A DNA stretch of 64,000 bases from Corylus avellana (GCF_901000735.1 NC_081546.1:21861009-21925008), one strand, 5' to 3'. Positions 1 to 10,591 are shown, counted from the first letter of the stretch. Numbers and translations are program-made. Notes: generated from the sequence alone by a model not told the origin.

Positions 1-825
1 ACTTAGGTATCAAAGATTTTACTGCCAACTTCCTTCGGCGAGTCATTCGTGTCTATTCTTGTTGTCCTTGTTGGTACCCTAGGATGAGTTCCAATGGTGT
101 AGTCAATTGTATTAACAAGCACAATTAACTAAATGCGAAAATAAATGCATTATAAGAAAATAACATCATTTGAGAAATGTCATTTAAAGCAAAAATGCTT
201 GGTCATAAATAGTTTTAAAACTCCTATGTCTCATCCTGACCTCCTATGAATTCACACTTATAACTTGAAAACAAAACAAAAAGTAGTGAGTATAAAGGCT
301 AAGTGAAAAAAAAATTTCACCATGAAAGTGGTTGGGTTAAATGCATTTCTCTGTAAAACCACATTTGTGATGACCTGCAACTGCCCTGACATTACAAAAG
401 CAAGAATACAAGTTATTACAATATCCTCAACATACATAATATTAGAGATCATGAATCTCACAGCAAAAACATCACATATTTTTGTTCAACTTCTAAACCA
501 AAAACTTCACATAACACACAAAGATGACAAAATATACATCTACATTGTTAAACATTTACATAACCACAAACTTCGCTTAACATTCATGCTTTTCTCCAGG
601 GACTTGTCCCTTCAGCATTGAGAGCTTGCTCAATCATCATTCTGGGAGACTTGTCTCACCTATCATCATTGGGTTAAAGACATCGACGACTTGTCCTAGT
701 ACATTAATCTTATTTCACTATCATGATGCATACATAAAAGCTGTCAATCCTTTTAGATTCATGACCATGCAATCTTCTACATCATTTCTTAACACATGTA
801 AAATCATCAAAGGTCTATTTTATTT
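1..825. other. AT-rich non-coding start of window
   Basis: I see no supported gene here. The longest open frames (under 100 codons) are AT-rich and show no family resemblance. The first 120 bases on the minus strand stay open for about 38 codons and could be the end of something that begins outside the window, but nothing identifies it. Confidence 0.4.
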
Positions 826-934
826 TTATAATGTTTCAAGAATTTAATCTCAATAAAGTGCTTTCATATTAACGTTCTATTAGGAGAATTTATAAAGTGA
901 GAAATGTGATGTCTAGTAAAAGTATGATAAACTT
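826..934 (+). repeat. Orphan copy of the Cys-rich gene 5' flank
   Basis: This stretch matches 5383-5491 with scattered differences. Shared landmarks are TTATAATGTTTCAAG, TTTAATCTCAATAAA, GTGAGAAATGTGATG (GTGTGACAAATATGATG in the other copy) and TCTAGTAAAAGTATGATAAA. In the 5.4 kb copy this is the promoter/5' end of a small secreted-protein gene. Here the match stops and a foldback-type repeat follows, so only the 5' flank is present. Confidence 0.6.
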
Positions 935-935
935 T

Positions 936-1146
936 TGGGAAAAATACAATTTACCCCCTTGAAGTTTGAGGTCTTTTTCAATTTAAACCCCAATGTTTAA
1001 AAATTAACAATGTACTCCTTAATGTTTCAAAAATTTGTAATTAACACCCTCCGTTACTAATTGCCATCTAAGTAGACGAAAAGGACATCACGTGCGTCTC
1101 ATGTGAGATTTTTATGCTGAGTCTTCCTATTTTACACCCAACCCAC
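936..1146. mobile_element. Left arm of a foldback element (TTTACCCCC family)
   Basis: The stretch starts GGGAAAAATACAATTTACCC and contains the spaced phrases TTTTTCAATTTAAACCCC, AATGTTTAAAAATTAACAAT and CCCTCCGTTA. These recur as arms of the palindromic elements at 9695, 10592, 35676 and 39923. No matching right arm is visible; the solo LTR at 1147 interrupts it. Confidence 0.6.
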
Positions 1147-3225
1147 TGTAACTACCCTGATGGGCAAATCAATTAACTAGTAATTGATCTCATGATTTGT
1201 CTCCCAGCCCTATCCCTCACAGAAAAAGACTCCGGGATCATAATCTCTCCTAAACGAGAGACCTCAACAGAAGACTTCAAATTATAGGAACAGAGAGTAG
1301 TAACAAAACATCCACACATTCATACATTAGAGTAAACATAATACCTCATAATATAAAGATAGTCACCAAATATATCGGTCATCAGACCATCATCAGAATA
1401 AAAGATTATACCACATAACATAATTGTCTTACAAAAGATCAATAGATCAAATCCTAAGCTTAATCAAGGCTAAATAGATAATAATCTCGATCATATCTGC
1501 TCAGGTGGTTACTTCATCATCCCACATGGACTTCAACCATTCAGAGTCCATATCCTCAAAAATTGCTCAGATTAGGTCCTGCAGAATCACCCATGTCAGA
1601 TCCAAAGGCATCCTCGTCTAAGCTAGCTAAACCGTGCAATTATTTGTAAATGAAGAGGGAAAACATAAAACAAAGGGGTAAGTCTAAAGACTTAGTAAAT
1701 ATTAATGCACATATTACCCATGCCAGTTTAGTGATGGATTCTATTTGATAAAGTATGCAACAGTTTAACCATGACAATTTTCCATAGGCATGATATAGAT
1801 ATATGATACATGCTTATAATCATGAGTAACAGTGATAATTCAACAGTATGGTATACCCGAGATATTTTTCTTTCTCAGCAGGGTTGGCGCTGTCCCGAAG
1901 GACCTGTAATACAACACCGGTGCCCTAAATATTATACGCTAATATCCATAACACTAGTGGCACGATCAAGTCCGACCTTGGGCAGCTCACACCACTAATG
2001 ATGTACATCCTGTTTTTACCGCTTGTTAAGGCTGAGTTGGTCACAAAACAACCATTGGATAGAAGGCCCATATAACATACACACATTTGACCATAAAGTT
2101 AAAATATATAGTAAGTTCATGGCCGCTATCCCGCACGTACCGGTGTACTATATCATACGATGTAATTTATCTTGTCCGTATTTTCAATGCATGCTTTTAC
2201 AAGTCTCACTTTCGTTAACATGTTAAGTACAACGTTTTTCACAAGAGTTAGAGTTCATGTGCAGCAGAAAATATATCTCCATGAGAGTTGCAAATATGCA
2301 TGTTTTGATACACAAAATAGACGTGCAAATGTGAAAAAATAATGGCAAGCATTATGTGAGTTAAAACTCACCTAGATCGATTAGATTCTTTAAGTACACT
2401 TCCAAGGGTTCCGAGCTTTCCAAATTTGTGGAAAACCATCTATTACTCCTAAGTCCACTAAAATAAGCCCTAGGCTCGAAAATAGGGGTCGTTGGATGCT
2501 CGGCCAAAAGGCCATTCCCTGAACCGGCCCTGGGTGAGCGCTCGACCTAGGGACGAGCATTCGTCCAGCGAGGTTCAGGTGGGAACCTCATTTGACCCAC
2601 TTGTTTCCTGAGCTTTCTAATGGTCTCTTATGCTATCAAAAGGTTTTCTAACACTATTCTAAGCATAACAATGTCTCTAAACTGTATGATTAAATCTACG
2701 CAAGAGGAAACGCTAACCAATATTAAAGCTTACAACAATTAAGGTATTAGAAAAAAACTCAAGGAAAATGAAAATGATTACCTCGACCAAGTAAGTCCTC
2801 CAAGTAAACTCCTCCAAACGCTCACAAAATCTCACCACTCTCACAAAACCAAAATGACAGAGTTTCTCTAAGCTTCTAGGGTGGGAAAAATCGAATTGGG
2901 TTGGGTTCTATTTATAGCGGAAGAGGCTGATGGCAAAATGGTAAATAACAAGAAAGGGGCGAGCGTTCGTGGTACAATAGGGAGCGAGCGCTCGTATACT
3001 GTTGCTCAGAGGGGTCAGGTGGCAGGTGACACGCACAGATAAAAACCAACGATCAACAAAAAGGCAACGAGCATTTGACCTAGTTCCCCACACGAGCGTT
3101 CGTCTACGGTAGCTCTGAGATCCAAAATTTCAAAAATGCCCCTCCAAGTCTCCCTAATGACCCAAAGCCCAATTAATCCTCTAATTAAGCTGTCTTAAGC
3201 CTAATTGATTATTTGGGTCACTACA
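1147..3225 (-). mobile_element. Solo LTR, about 2.1 kb, with 5-bp target duplication
   Basis: The element begins TGTAACTACCC on the plus strand and ends with the complement of TGTAGTGACCC, so its termini are short inverted repeats TG...CA. It is flanked by the direct repeat CCCAC at 1142-1146 and 3226-3230, the 5-bp signature of LTR retrotransposon integration. A TATA-like CTATAAATAG lies on the minus strand near 2910-2922, and GAGCG(C/T)TCG-type palindromic motifs recur at 2535-3105. There is no internal domain, primer-binding site or second LTR, so it is read as a solo LTR left by recombination. A Ty3/gypsy origin is an inference from length and style. A diverged relative lies at 17120-19663. 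Confidence 0.75.
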
Positions 3226-3326
3226 CCCACTGTGTGAAATTACCACAGTGCCCCTCATAAACCCAACGCTTGTTTTTATGTTTTTCTTGTCAACTCTTTT
3301 ATTTTTCAAACCCACCCACACGATGA

Positions 3327-3696
3327 GGGTGTTTGGCAAACCCCTCAATACTGTTCACCAGCCCACGACACTGTAGCTTGGAAAGTATGCCGAAGACAAT
3401 CTGATAAAAAGATCTCTGCTGCTGGCTGACAAGGTGGGGTTTCAACTTAATATTGTCATCAATTCCCATTTTTGCTGGTAGACAATTCTTATTTTGTCCC
3501 TTCAAAAGACCCACACAAAAACAATTCAAAACAATTTTGTCCCTTCTCTGCTGGGCATACTTGTCTTTTACCCTCAAATGGGTTCTCCCATAAATTCATG
3601 CTGCAGGTGTGCAACAGAAGCATTAGTCAAACTCCTTCAGTCAAGCTACAGTGCCGTGGGTATGGGGATGTGTGCTGTCATTTGCCAAACAAACCC
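3327..3696. mobile_element. hAT-like MITE next to the NLR remnant
   Basis: The ends are imperfect inverted repeats: the left end carries GTTTGGCAAAC and CCCACGACACTGTAGC, and the complement of the right end carries GTTTGGCAAA and CCCACGGCACTGTAGC. The length is about 370 bp with no coding capacity. I could not settle a clean target duplication, so the superfamily is provisional. Confidence 0.6.
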
Positions 3697-3740
3697 GATA
3701 GCACTCTCGTGCTCCTTTTGGGAAGCAATCTTTATCAATA

Positions 3741-4447
3741 CTATTTCCAATATGGAGGAAGTTCATGGCTCTTGGTGGGAGATGATCCCTCTCTCTCGCT
3801 TGATCTATTTAAGGAGTAGACATCCCAAGCACCATCTTTCCAGTAGGTAGAGTTGATTTTAGGGACATGTGTAACCTTCCAATAATCTCCACCTTCGATG
3901 TCTAGGCGTATTGTCATGATCAACTCATCAGGCATGTCAAAAAATTCAACTAGTTTAAGCTTGCTAAGGTGTTTGATACCTGATGGCAGCTTGTGCAAGG
4001 ATTTATAGCGCTACAGGATTAGCTTTTCAAGGAAAGGCATTGCTCCCATTTCTACTATAATTGTCTTCAGTGCATCCAACTTATCAAGGCCTAAAACCTT
4101 CAGCCTCTGAAATCCTCTAGCCTTAAACTGCAATATCTCTCCCTCATAAACCTGCAGAAATTCAAGATGTACAAGATTTGGCAGACCTTGGAGTGACTTA
4201 AGCAAATCACCCTCAATTGACTCCACTTCAAAGATACATTTGCCAAACTATGGAGAGAAGATATCCAGTGTGGTAACTTCTCTAAACATTCTGTCAAGCC
4301 GCTACAGAAATGGAGGAGGGAAAGATAGGCTTTCAAGCTCGATGATCTCGTTCTCTTCCATTGATGCTATCGACAAAGCGCAAAGGTTTGTTAGCATGTT
4401 AATGGAGGAGAACAGAGAAGCCCCATTTTCTCTTCTGAGCTTTACAA
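3741..4447 (-). pseudogene. RPM1-like NLR, 3' LRR remnant (broken)
   Basis: The minus strand encodes leucine-rich-repeat text typical of the C-terminus of RPM1-like CC-NBS-LRR immune receptors. In order: RRENGASLFSSINMLTNLCA, LEKLPHWISSLHSLANV, LKSLQGLPNLVHLEFLQVYE, GFQRLKVLGLDKLDALKTI, MGAMPFLEKLIL, LHKLPSGIKHLSKLKLVEFF, MPDELIMTIRLDIEGGDYWK. The pieces lie in different frames between about 4340 and 4226 (frameshift). An in-frame TAG follows EKLIL near 4010, where the family normally has Gln. The 5' part is missing: the sequence runs into the 4448-4547 assembly gap, and what follows is a SINE. The remaining protein would lack NB-ARC and most LRRs, so it is not functional. What remains is clear homology, but the full extent of loss cannot be judged across the gap. 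Confidence 0.85.
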
Positions 4448-4547
4448 NNNNNNNNNNNNNNNNNNNNNNNNNNNNNNNNNNNNNNNNNNNNNNNNNNNNN
4501 NNNNNNNNNNNNNNNNNNNNNNNNNNNNNNNNNNNNNNNNNNNNNNN
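4448..4547. other. Assembly gap (100 N)
   Basis: A run of exactly 100 N, a placeholder of unknown true length. It truncates the NLR remnant. Confidence 0.99.
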
Positions 4548-4579
4548 AAAGTGGATTTTTTTTTTTTTTACATATTTGC

Positions 4580-4673
4580 ACAAGAGGAAGGAAAAGAAGG
4601 GAATGAGATTCGAACTAGTAACTTTCACTTTATGAGGTGTGGTCCCTAGCCGATTGAGCTACTCCTTGTGGAC
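4580..4673 (-). mobile_element. tRNA-derived SINE head
   Basis: On the minus strand the sequence reads like a pol III tRNA-type promoter: an A box TAGCTCAATCGGC, then a B box AGTTCGAATCTC about 40 nt downstream. A T-run on the plus strand at 4556-4570 would be the A-rich 3' tail. A related head in plus orientation is at 36683. It is not a functional tRNA gene because no cloverleaf acceptor or anticodon arm can be formed. Confidence 0.65.
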
Positions 4674-4674
4674 A

Positions 4675-4888
4675 AAAGTATGATAAACTTATGTTGGTGA
4701 TGATGGAGTTGATTATCCTCATGATACTCGAAGTCCTACCACTCTCTCTTCTACTCCCACTCCACTACCAAGTGGCATTCATCCCTTCCAAATGTCTCTT
4801 CATAATTGTAATTATTAATTTGTTTGTTGTTTTATTAGTTCTCATTTATTATAGATGCGACATTTTTACAAGTCACTACAATTTGTAA
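4675..4888 (+). pseudogene. Truncated copy of the Cys-rich secreted-protein gene
   Basis: From AGTATGATAAACTTATGTTG onward this matches 5476-5600: same start region MLVMMELIILMILEV, then a deletion of the codons after the hydrophobic segment, and loss of similarity after the TCCACTACCA block. The cysteine-bearing mature region is absent and the frame ends after unrelated codons at 4888. With the fragment at 826-934 it marks local duplication of the gene at 5463. Confidence 0.6.
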
Positions 4889-5382
4889 TATTCACTATTT
4901 ATAATTGCTTTGCATAAATGAATAGTATGATTACTCTACGCATTCCAATATTACATAATTGCCACTTCTTTTAAACCAACCATTTCTTTCAAAATGCTTT
5001 TTAACTGGAATCTTTGACCTAATGTGTTGTGAATATTGGATGACACCTCTTATTTTAATTTTTAATTTTTTAATTTCTCAGCTTGGATGATAATACCTCT
5101 TCACAATGTCAAAAAAATAAAGAAACAATAATACCTCTTCACATGTTATTTTACGTAATTTTTTTAATATAGTTGACTTTTACCAAGAGTTACATATTAA
5201 TTGTATAAAAAACTCTTGTAAAACCTTATCATCCTAGCCAAAGACATTACTTGAACCCAGAGTTATTTTACTAGAATATTTTCATATTTCAAAGAACCAC
5301 AATTCTTATAAAAAATAACCTCCATTTTTGAATAAGGAGTTTTTTTTTTTTTTTTCCTCAAGGGTCTCAACCTATTTAGTTG
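4889..5382. other. AT-rich spacer, nothing recognised
   Basis: Roughly 500 bp of AT-rich sequence with homopolymer T runs (5340-5355). No open frame, repeat pair or RNA feature could be supported. Confidence 0.5.
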
Positions 5383-5462
5383 TTATAATGTTTCAAGGAT
5401 TTAATCTCAATAAATAAATTATGTATTGATGTCTTACTAAGAGTTTCTAAAGTGTGACAAAT

Positions 5463-5876
5463 ATGATGTTCAGTAAAGGTCTGATAAAACTTATGTTGGT
5501 GATGATGGAATTGATTATTCTCATGATACTCAAAGTGCATACTAATGATCCTACCTCTTTCTCTTTTGCTTTCACTCCACTACCAACTAGCCGTCATCGC
5601 TTTGAAGTTGATCGTGAGATGAAGGCTTATATACATCTCTGCATTGAAAGCACACTTGAAAAATGTGAAGGAAAAGATCCTATGCACATGTGTATTGCTC
5701 AATACCTTTTTGACTGCCTTTTTATAAACTCAACTCACTTTAAAGATACTCATAGCAAACTTGTAGCTATTAAGAAAGTGTGCGTAACCTTTTATATTAA
5801 GAAGTCAAAATATCGTGGCTTTTATGTAATTCCATGTTTACTAGATTGCTATGATAAGCTTGTTAAGAATGATTAA
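5463..5876 (+). CDS. Small Cys-rich secreted protein, family unrecognised
   Basis: A 137-aa single-exon frame starting at the first of two adjacent ATGs (5463, 5466). Residues 1-25 are a strongly hydrophobic Met/Leu/Ile segment after a Lys (KGLIKLMLVMMELIILMIL), like a signal peptide or signal anchor. Seven cysteines follow at 60, 68, 77, 85, 107, 125 and 129, spaced C-x7-C-x8-C-x7-C-x21-C-x17-C-x3-C. The mature part is basic with a Lys/Asp tail. Two partial copies of its 5' end lie at 826-934 and 4675-4888, so it belongs to a locally duplicated gene. The odd cysteine number leaves one unpaired or available for a dimer. I cannot assign it to thionins, defensins, ECA1 or lipid-transfer proteins. 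An apoplastic peptide role is only an inference. Expression is unproven and a recently dead gene is possible. Confidence 0.55.
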   Translation: MMFSKGLIKLMLVMMELIILMILKVHTNDPTSFSFAFTPLPTSRHRFEVDREMKAYIHLCIESTLEKCEGKDPMHMCIAQYLFDCLFINSTHFKDTHSKLVAIKKVCVTFYIKKSKYRGFYVIPCLLDCYDKLVKND

Positions 5877-7602
5877 ATGTTTGTATTGAAGATCATTAAG
5901 CTCTATGTCTGGTAAAAGGTACCTAACTATTTCTCTAGCTTTCTTTTCACGGATAAGAATGCACACACTTATGAAGAAGATATTGTTCCACAATATATAT
6001 GAATAAATTTTCTCTTATGTTGTAGTAGAACGCTTTAAATTATATATATACATTCTCAGGATGGCAATAGAAGGTTCATTATTAGTTTTTTGTTTCTTTT
6101 TTTTTTTCTTCAGAAAATGATACTTAATCAACTAAAACTGACACTTTTTTTTTCTTTTTTTTTTTCGCAAAAAGACTAAATTATCATTTGTGACACTTAG
6201 TTCCTTCAAAATAGTATTTAATTGCAATTTACATAGTCTGTTAAATTTGAATTTAAGTTGATTAAATGGTTTGAATATTATTCATATGGGAGAATTTTTT
6301 TATTTAAAATATTTAAATTATTCGTCTATCACCTTTATCTTCTTATTGTTTTTAGTTTTGTTTTGAGGCAAAGATAATTTGAGCATTTCAAGTTAAGTTT
6401 TTGCATGAGTAGCAACTGCATACTTTCATCAAAGGGGTGTCACGCCTCCAATTCCCCAACATGGAAACAAAAGTGCGACTTCTTTGAACTCTCTTAGTCA
6501 ATATTGGTAACGGGGTTCAAATGTCAAACCTCACACCAGAAGATGAGTTTGTAGTGATAATGTACATAAAAACATTGCACAACAGAAAATAATCATATGA
6601 TCTTATAGTTCAAGAGAATTAAGTTAGAACACGTATAAACAAAAGTAAAACACAAAAATAGTGCACATACATGGATATTCAGCCACTCCTTAACTTATTG
6701 GGCAATTTTAATTTTCTTCTCCTTCCATGGTAATAAAAAACACAATTGGGCTGAAGGGTGAAGAACCTTTTGACTAAAAATGACCAAGATAATGGGCTCT
6801 CAAAAAGCACTTCTCAATTTCTTGAGAAAAACAAAAGCTTAAACTCTAAGAATAATGTGTTATCAAGCGTTAATAATTGAAAGACTTTAGTATTTCCTTC
6901 TCGGTTTTATGTTGTGTGTTTTAATCTTCACTAGAGACCTCTATTTATCTATTTTTATCACTAACTTCGTAATAGTTGCCGTATGAGTAAGCATAGTTAT
7001 CATTTAGTAGCCAAGAGTAGTATTAAAGAAGGTTAGACGAGAGGAAGAGGCATTGAGAAATGTAATTAGTAAACTTGTCTTATAGACTATCTCCAACCCT
7101 AATTGGAGTTTATTATCAATCCATTTTATTCCAATCATCGTGTGCTCCTATCATAAAACCTTATCTTGGATTCCATCTTAAAAAATGGTGTTCCCACAAT
7201 ACTTCATGCAATCACCCAACACATCGAGATTTTGACCACAGTAAAGGTTTCACTTCTAAATGCATCAAAGTGACTTACACTTTACATCTGAGTTTAAAAT
7301 CTTTTCAAGATTTAGAGTAAGTGTTATTAATAGTTTGTGAGTGTATATCATTCTTATAATAGTCTTAATAATGAATGACGACTTACATGGCCCGTTTAGT
7401 GCATTGCATCTCTATACTTTCGTACCAACATATGAACTCAAAGTCTCTACTTCATATGATCAAGAAAGATCATTACATGTTGATGTGATCAGGGCTTGGT
7501 ATTGATTAAATTGATGATGGTACGTGCATTTTTGCCTATCAAACCACCAAAGTTGTTCATACAAACAACACCAAATTTAGACTTTCTCAATTAAATACGT
7601 AG
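5877..7602. other. AT-rich region with a possible LTR fragment
   Basis: No supported gene. TGTCACGCCTCCAATTCCCC at 6438 resembles the 5' end of a plant LTR and is followed by several hundred bases of LTR-like sequence, but no matching 3' terminus or target duplication was found. Open frames here, including 7075-7320, show no domain. Confidence 0.3.
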
Positions 7603-7708
7603 TTGGTTAATTGTGGGCTTTTTATATTGGGCCAAGATTATTTTTATGGGCAAAATTGGTTAATTGTGGGCTTTTTATATTGGGCCAAGATTATTTTTAT
7701 GGGCAAAA
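7603..7708. repeat. Exact 53-bp tandem duplication
   Basis: Two head-to-tail copies of a 53-bp unit beginning TTGGTTAATTGTGGGC, at 7603-7655 and 7656-7708, with no difference between them that I can see. A third, decayed echo (GGCCAAGACTATTTTTATTG) follows at 7744-7763. Confidence 0.9.
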
Positions 7709-8339
7709 TGAGCTCAAAATTGGTTCTTTTTTATGCCTCAATAGGCCAAGACTATTTTTATTGGACATTTTATTTATTTAAATTTGACAATAGATTAGCC
7801 CACCACATTTGCTACGTTTAGGTCCATTGAGGCTAAAACCTCTTAGTCTCAATTTTTTTTAATGACGTAAAAACTTATTAAATAATGAACATACATCATA
7901 CTGCAATGGTGTAACCTATAATAGGTTTTAAGGTAATATTCCTAGGCCATCTAAACCATTAAACATGCCATGTATAAAGAACATACATCATATTTCAAAT
8001 TTATCTAAAATAAATAATAGAGACTAGTTTGCAGTGAATATATATGTTTCCAAATCGAACCCAACAATATACAGCAAAATCAACAATCTTGTAGCAAGCA
8101 CAAATTACTGCACCAACATCAAATAAATTACTCAATAATTTAAAAACAATTTTGGTAAGTTTTTGCATCATATATATACTCCATCAACACGAATAAATTA
8201 CTCCACCAACAAGTCCAACACCAATAATATTGTCAAACAAATATCAAAGATCTCTTAAATACTTATAAAACTTAAACAACACAAGTAGTCTCAAAACAAT
8301 AATTAGCAAAGTAAAAGCAAAACAAGTAAATCAAAAGCC
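7709..8339. other. AT-rich, no feature recognised
   Basis: Low-complexity A-rich sequence with short recurring CACCAACA phrases near 8110-8225. No gene or element boundary could be supported. Confidence 0.4.
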
Positions 8340-8708
8340 AAGTAGCTAACTACAAGATTTCATAATGCGGAAATAATAAAGCAGAAATAATAAGATAGTG
8401 ACATAGAGATATATGTGGTTCGGTCCATGACCTACATCCACAAAATCAAGCCCTAAGGTTGCATTAAGCTCTTATTTCTCTAAGTAATATTTACAATATA
8501 ACATACTCCTATTTATAGGAGAATCATATTGAATACAAATAAACTTTTACTCTAACTAGATTAGCTATGTAATAATCTTTAACTATTCACCTGTAACTCA
8601 GTGATAGTCTTTAAGTATGACTCAGTGATATTCTTCAACTGTAAGTCAGTAATAGTGTTATACTGTGACTATTATTCTTGAACTCCTTGATATGCTTTAA
8701 CACCAACA
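8340..8708 (-). mobile_element. Copia-type LTR remnant
   Basis: Read on the minus strand it starts TGTTGGTGTTAAAGC at 8708. It then shows CTCCTATAAATAGGAG (TATA region, near 8509-8524) and GGATGTAGGTCATGGACCG (near 8422-8441), a layout shared with the intact solo LTR at 62571-62830 (CTATAAATAGGAGC, GACGTAGGTCATAGACCG). The far end is not resolved. The copia assignment rests on this LTR style, not on an internal domain. Confidence 0.55.
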
Positions 8709-8860
8709 ACCATTCCAAATTTCCATGAGCCTCTAACATGGGATTACCTTCAATTCCTTATATTTGCTTCATTTAATAACCAAACAAATCAAGACACAAA
8801 CATAGTGATCAATAAAAAAGAGTAAAAGACCACAAACAAGTAAATATCAAGTAAAAATAA

Positions 8861-9298
8861 GAGCTAATTATATTTTTCCCCCATCAACTACAACGCATTG
8901 TCACTTTGCCCCATGAACTGACAACCTTACTGTCCGACCCTATCAAATTACCATTTTGTACCCACAACCCTCCTTCTGTTAGTCAAAAGTGTTAACTCAG
9001 ACGGTCAACTCGTCACGTGCGCCCCACATGCCATCTTGAAATGACAATGCATTGCAGTTGATGGGGGCAAAGTGACAATGCATTGTCATTGATGGGGGAA
9101 AATGTGCGATAGAAAATTTTAAGATGGCATGTGGGGCGCACGTGACGGGTTGACCATTTGAGTTAACGCCTTTGACTGACAGAATGAGAGTTTTGGACAC
9201 AAAATGGTAATTTGATAGGGTCGGACAGTAGGGTTGTCAGTTTATGGGGGCAAAGTGACAATGCATTGTAGTTAATGGGGGGAAAATGTAATTACCCC
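8861..9298. mobile_element. Mutator-type foldback element with 9-bp TSD
   Basis: A 438-bp near-complete palindrome. The left arm reads CATCAACTACAACGCATTGT then CACTTTGCCCC...GTCCGACCC; the right arm returns as GGGTCGGAC...GGGGCAAAGTG then ACAATGCATTGTAGTT. It is flanked by the direct repeat TAAAAATAA at 8852-8860 and 9299-9307; 9 bp is the Mutator/MULE duplication length. The loop holds two further copies of the terminal phrase (9041-9065 and 9067-9105), so the arm ends occur four times. There is no coding capacity. Confidence 0.8.
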
Positions 9299-9499
9299 TA
9301 AAAATAAAATAAAATGCAAAAAAGTACCAAATACTTTCAGCAAAACATCACTCGACAAAGTACATCCCTCAAGCGTTAATCCGCTTCAAATGTGGTGGAA
9401 TTAGACATAATTTATATCACAATGAAATCTTTAAAGAATTAGTAACAATTAATTCAATCAAATAAATGGAACAATGAACAAAATTGAAATTAACAAATA

Positions 9500-10444
9500 G
9501 GGAAAGCTTTACAAAGGCCCTATAAACTTTCACGTGTTTTGAAAAAACCTCAAAAAATTTAAAAACTCTAAATTTCACCATTTGAACTTCTAATTTAATG
9601 CAATCTACCCCCCTCCGTTAGGGTTTGGTATTAAACATACTTTAAAAGGCATGTAATAACCTTTATACCCCTGAAACTTTTATAAAATTTCAAAGGAAAA
9701 ATGCACTTTACCCCCTAATGTTTCACCACATTTGCAATTTGGCCTCAAATGTTTAAAAATTAGCAATATACCCCAATAAAGTATAAGCATTTTGCAATGT
9801 AATCCATCCGTCAACAATTTTCGTTAGAGAATTGCCCATGTATTTAAAAAAAAAAAAAGAATTGGGGGTGGTTTCGGCCACCCCTATTTGCCCCCTTGAG
9901 GGTGGCCGAACCACCCCCATGGGCCGTGGGGGTGGCTTGCCACCCGCAATCCGGCCAGATTTTATTTTATTTTATTTTTAATTATGGGCATTTTTGGAAT
10001 TCCATCAAAAATATATGGGGCAATTTTGGAAATCAGAGATAAAAAATGCCCGTAAGCCGCATGTGTGAAGGTTTCGGTTAACTTAGACGAAAATTGTTAA
10101 CAGATGGGTCACATTGCAAATTTTTAATACTTTGTAAGGGTACATTGTCAATTTGTAAACATTGGAGGCCAAATTGCAAACAAGGTGAAACATCAGGAGG
10201 ATAAAGTGTATTTTCTCCAAAATCCAAATTTACTCTTAATTTCAAATTAAAAGTTTTTTAAAATGAAAAGTTGAGGCTATTATGGTATTTTTCATAGCCT
10301 CCGTTAAGGGTTAACGCATGAAACTAACGGAGGGGGTAGATTGCATCAAATTAAAAGTTCGAGAAGTGAAATTGAGAATTTTTTGAACTTTGGGGATCTT
10401 CTTAAAATGAGTGAAAGTTTTAGAAGCCTTTGTGAAATTTTCCC
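9500..10444. mobile_element. Outer Mutator-type foldback, 9-bp TSD, hosting a second one
   Basis: The element starts GGGAAAGCTTTACAAAGGCC and ends GAAGCCTTTGTGAAATTTTCCC. The arms continue inward through TTAATGCAATCTACCCCC / GGGGGTAGATTGCATCAA to the CTCCGTTA / TAACGGAG junction. The flanks carry the perfect 9-bp direct repeat TAACAAATA at 9491-9499 and 10445-10453. Between the arms sits a separate palindrome (9695-10218). Confidence 0.8.
9695..10218. mobile_element. Inner foldback nested in the 9500-10444 element
   Basis: The left arm begins GGAAAAATGCACTTTACCCC and includes CAATTTGGCC and AACAATTTTCGTTAGAG; the right arm mirrors these as CGAAAATTGTTAAC, GGCCAAATTGCAAAC and GATAAAGTGTATTTTCTCC. 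The core (9864-9956) is a GC-rich run of GGGTGGCCGAACCACCCC-type inverted units, a motif that reappears at 21120-21435. The flanks AATTTCAAA / AAATCCAAA resemble an aged target duplication (7 of 9). Confidence 0.75.
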
Positions 10445-10591
10445 TAACAAATATTACTTGAAGCAAGCTTGTAGCTCTCTTGATCTTCAATGCACATGAC
10501 GTACCCATCATTAAATGGTGAACTTAGTTGTTTATAAAGCACATGCAACATTATGAGCTGACAGTTTATCATGTATGCAATATAAATATAA

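Noticed and set aside
4240..4635. Frames that run through the N gaps (also at 10894-11173 and 12680-12929)
   Set aside because: The translated X residues come from gap filler, so the frames are meaningless.
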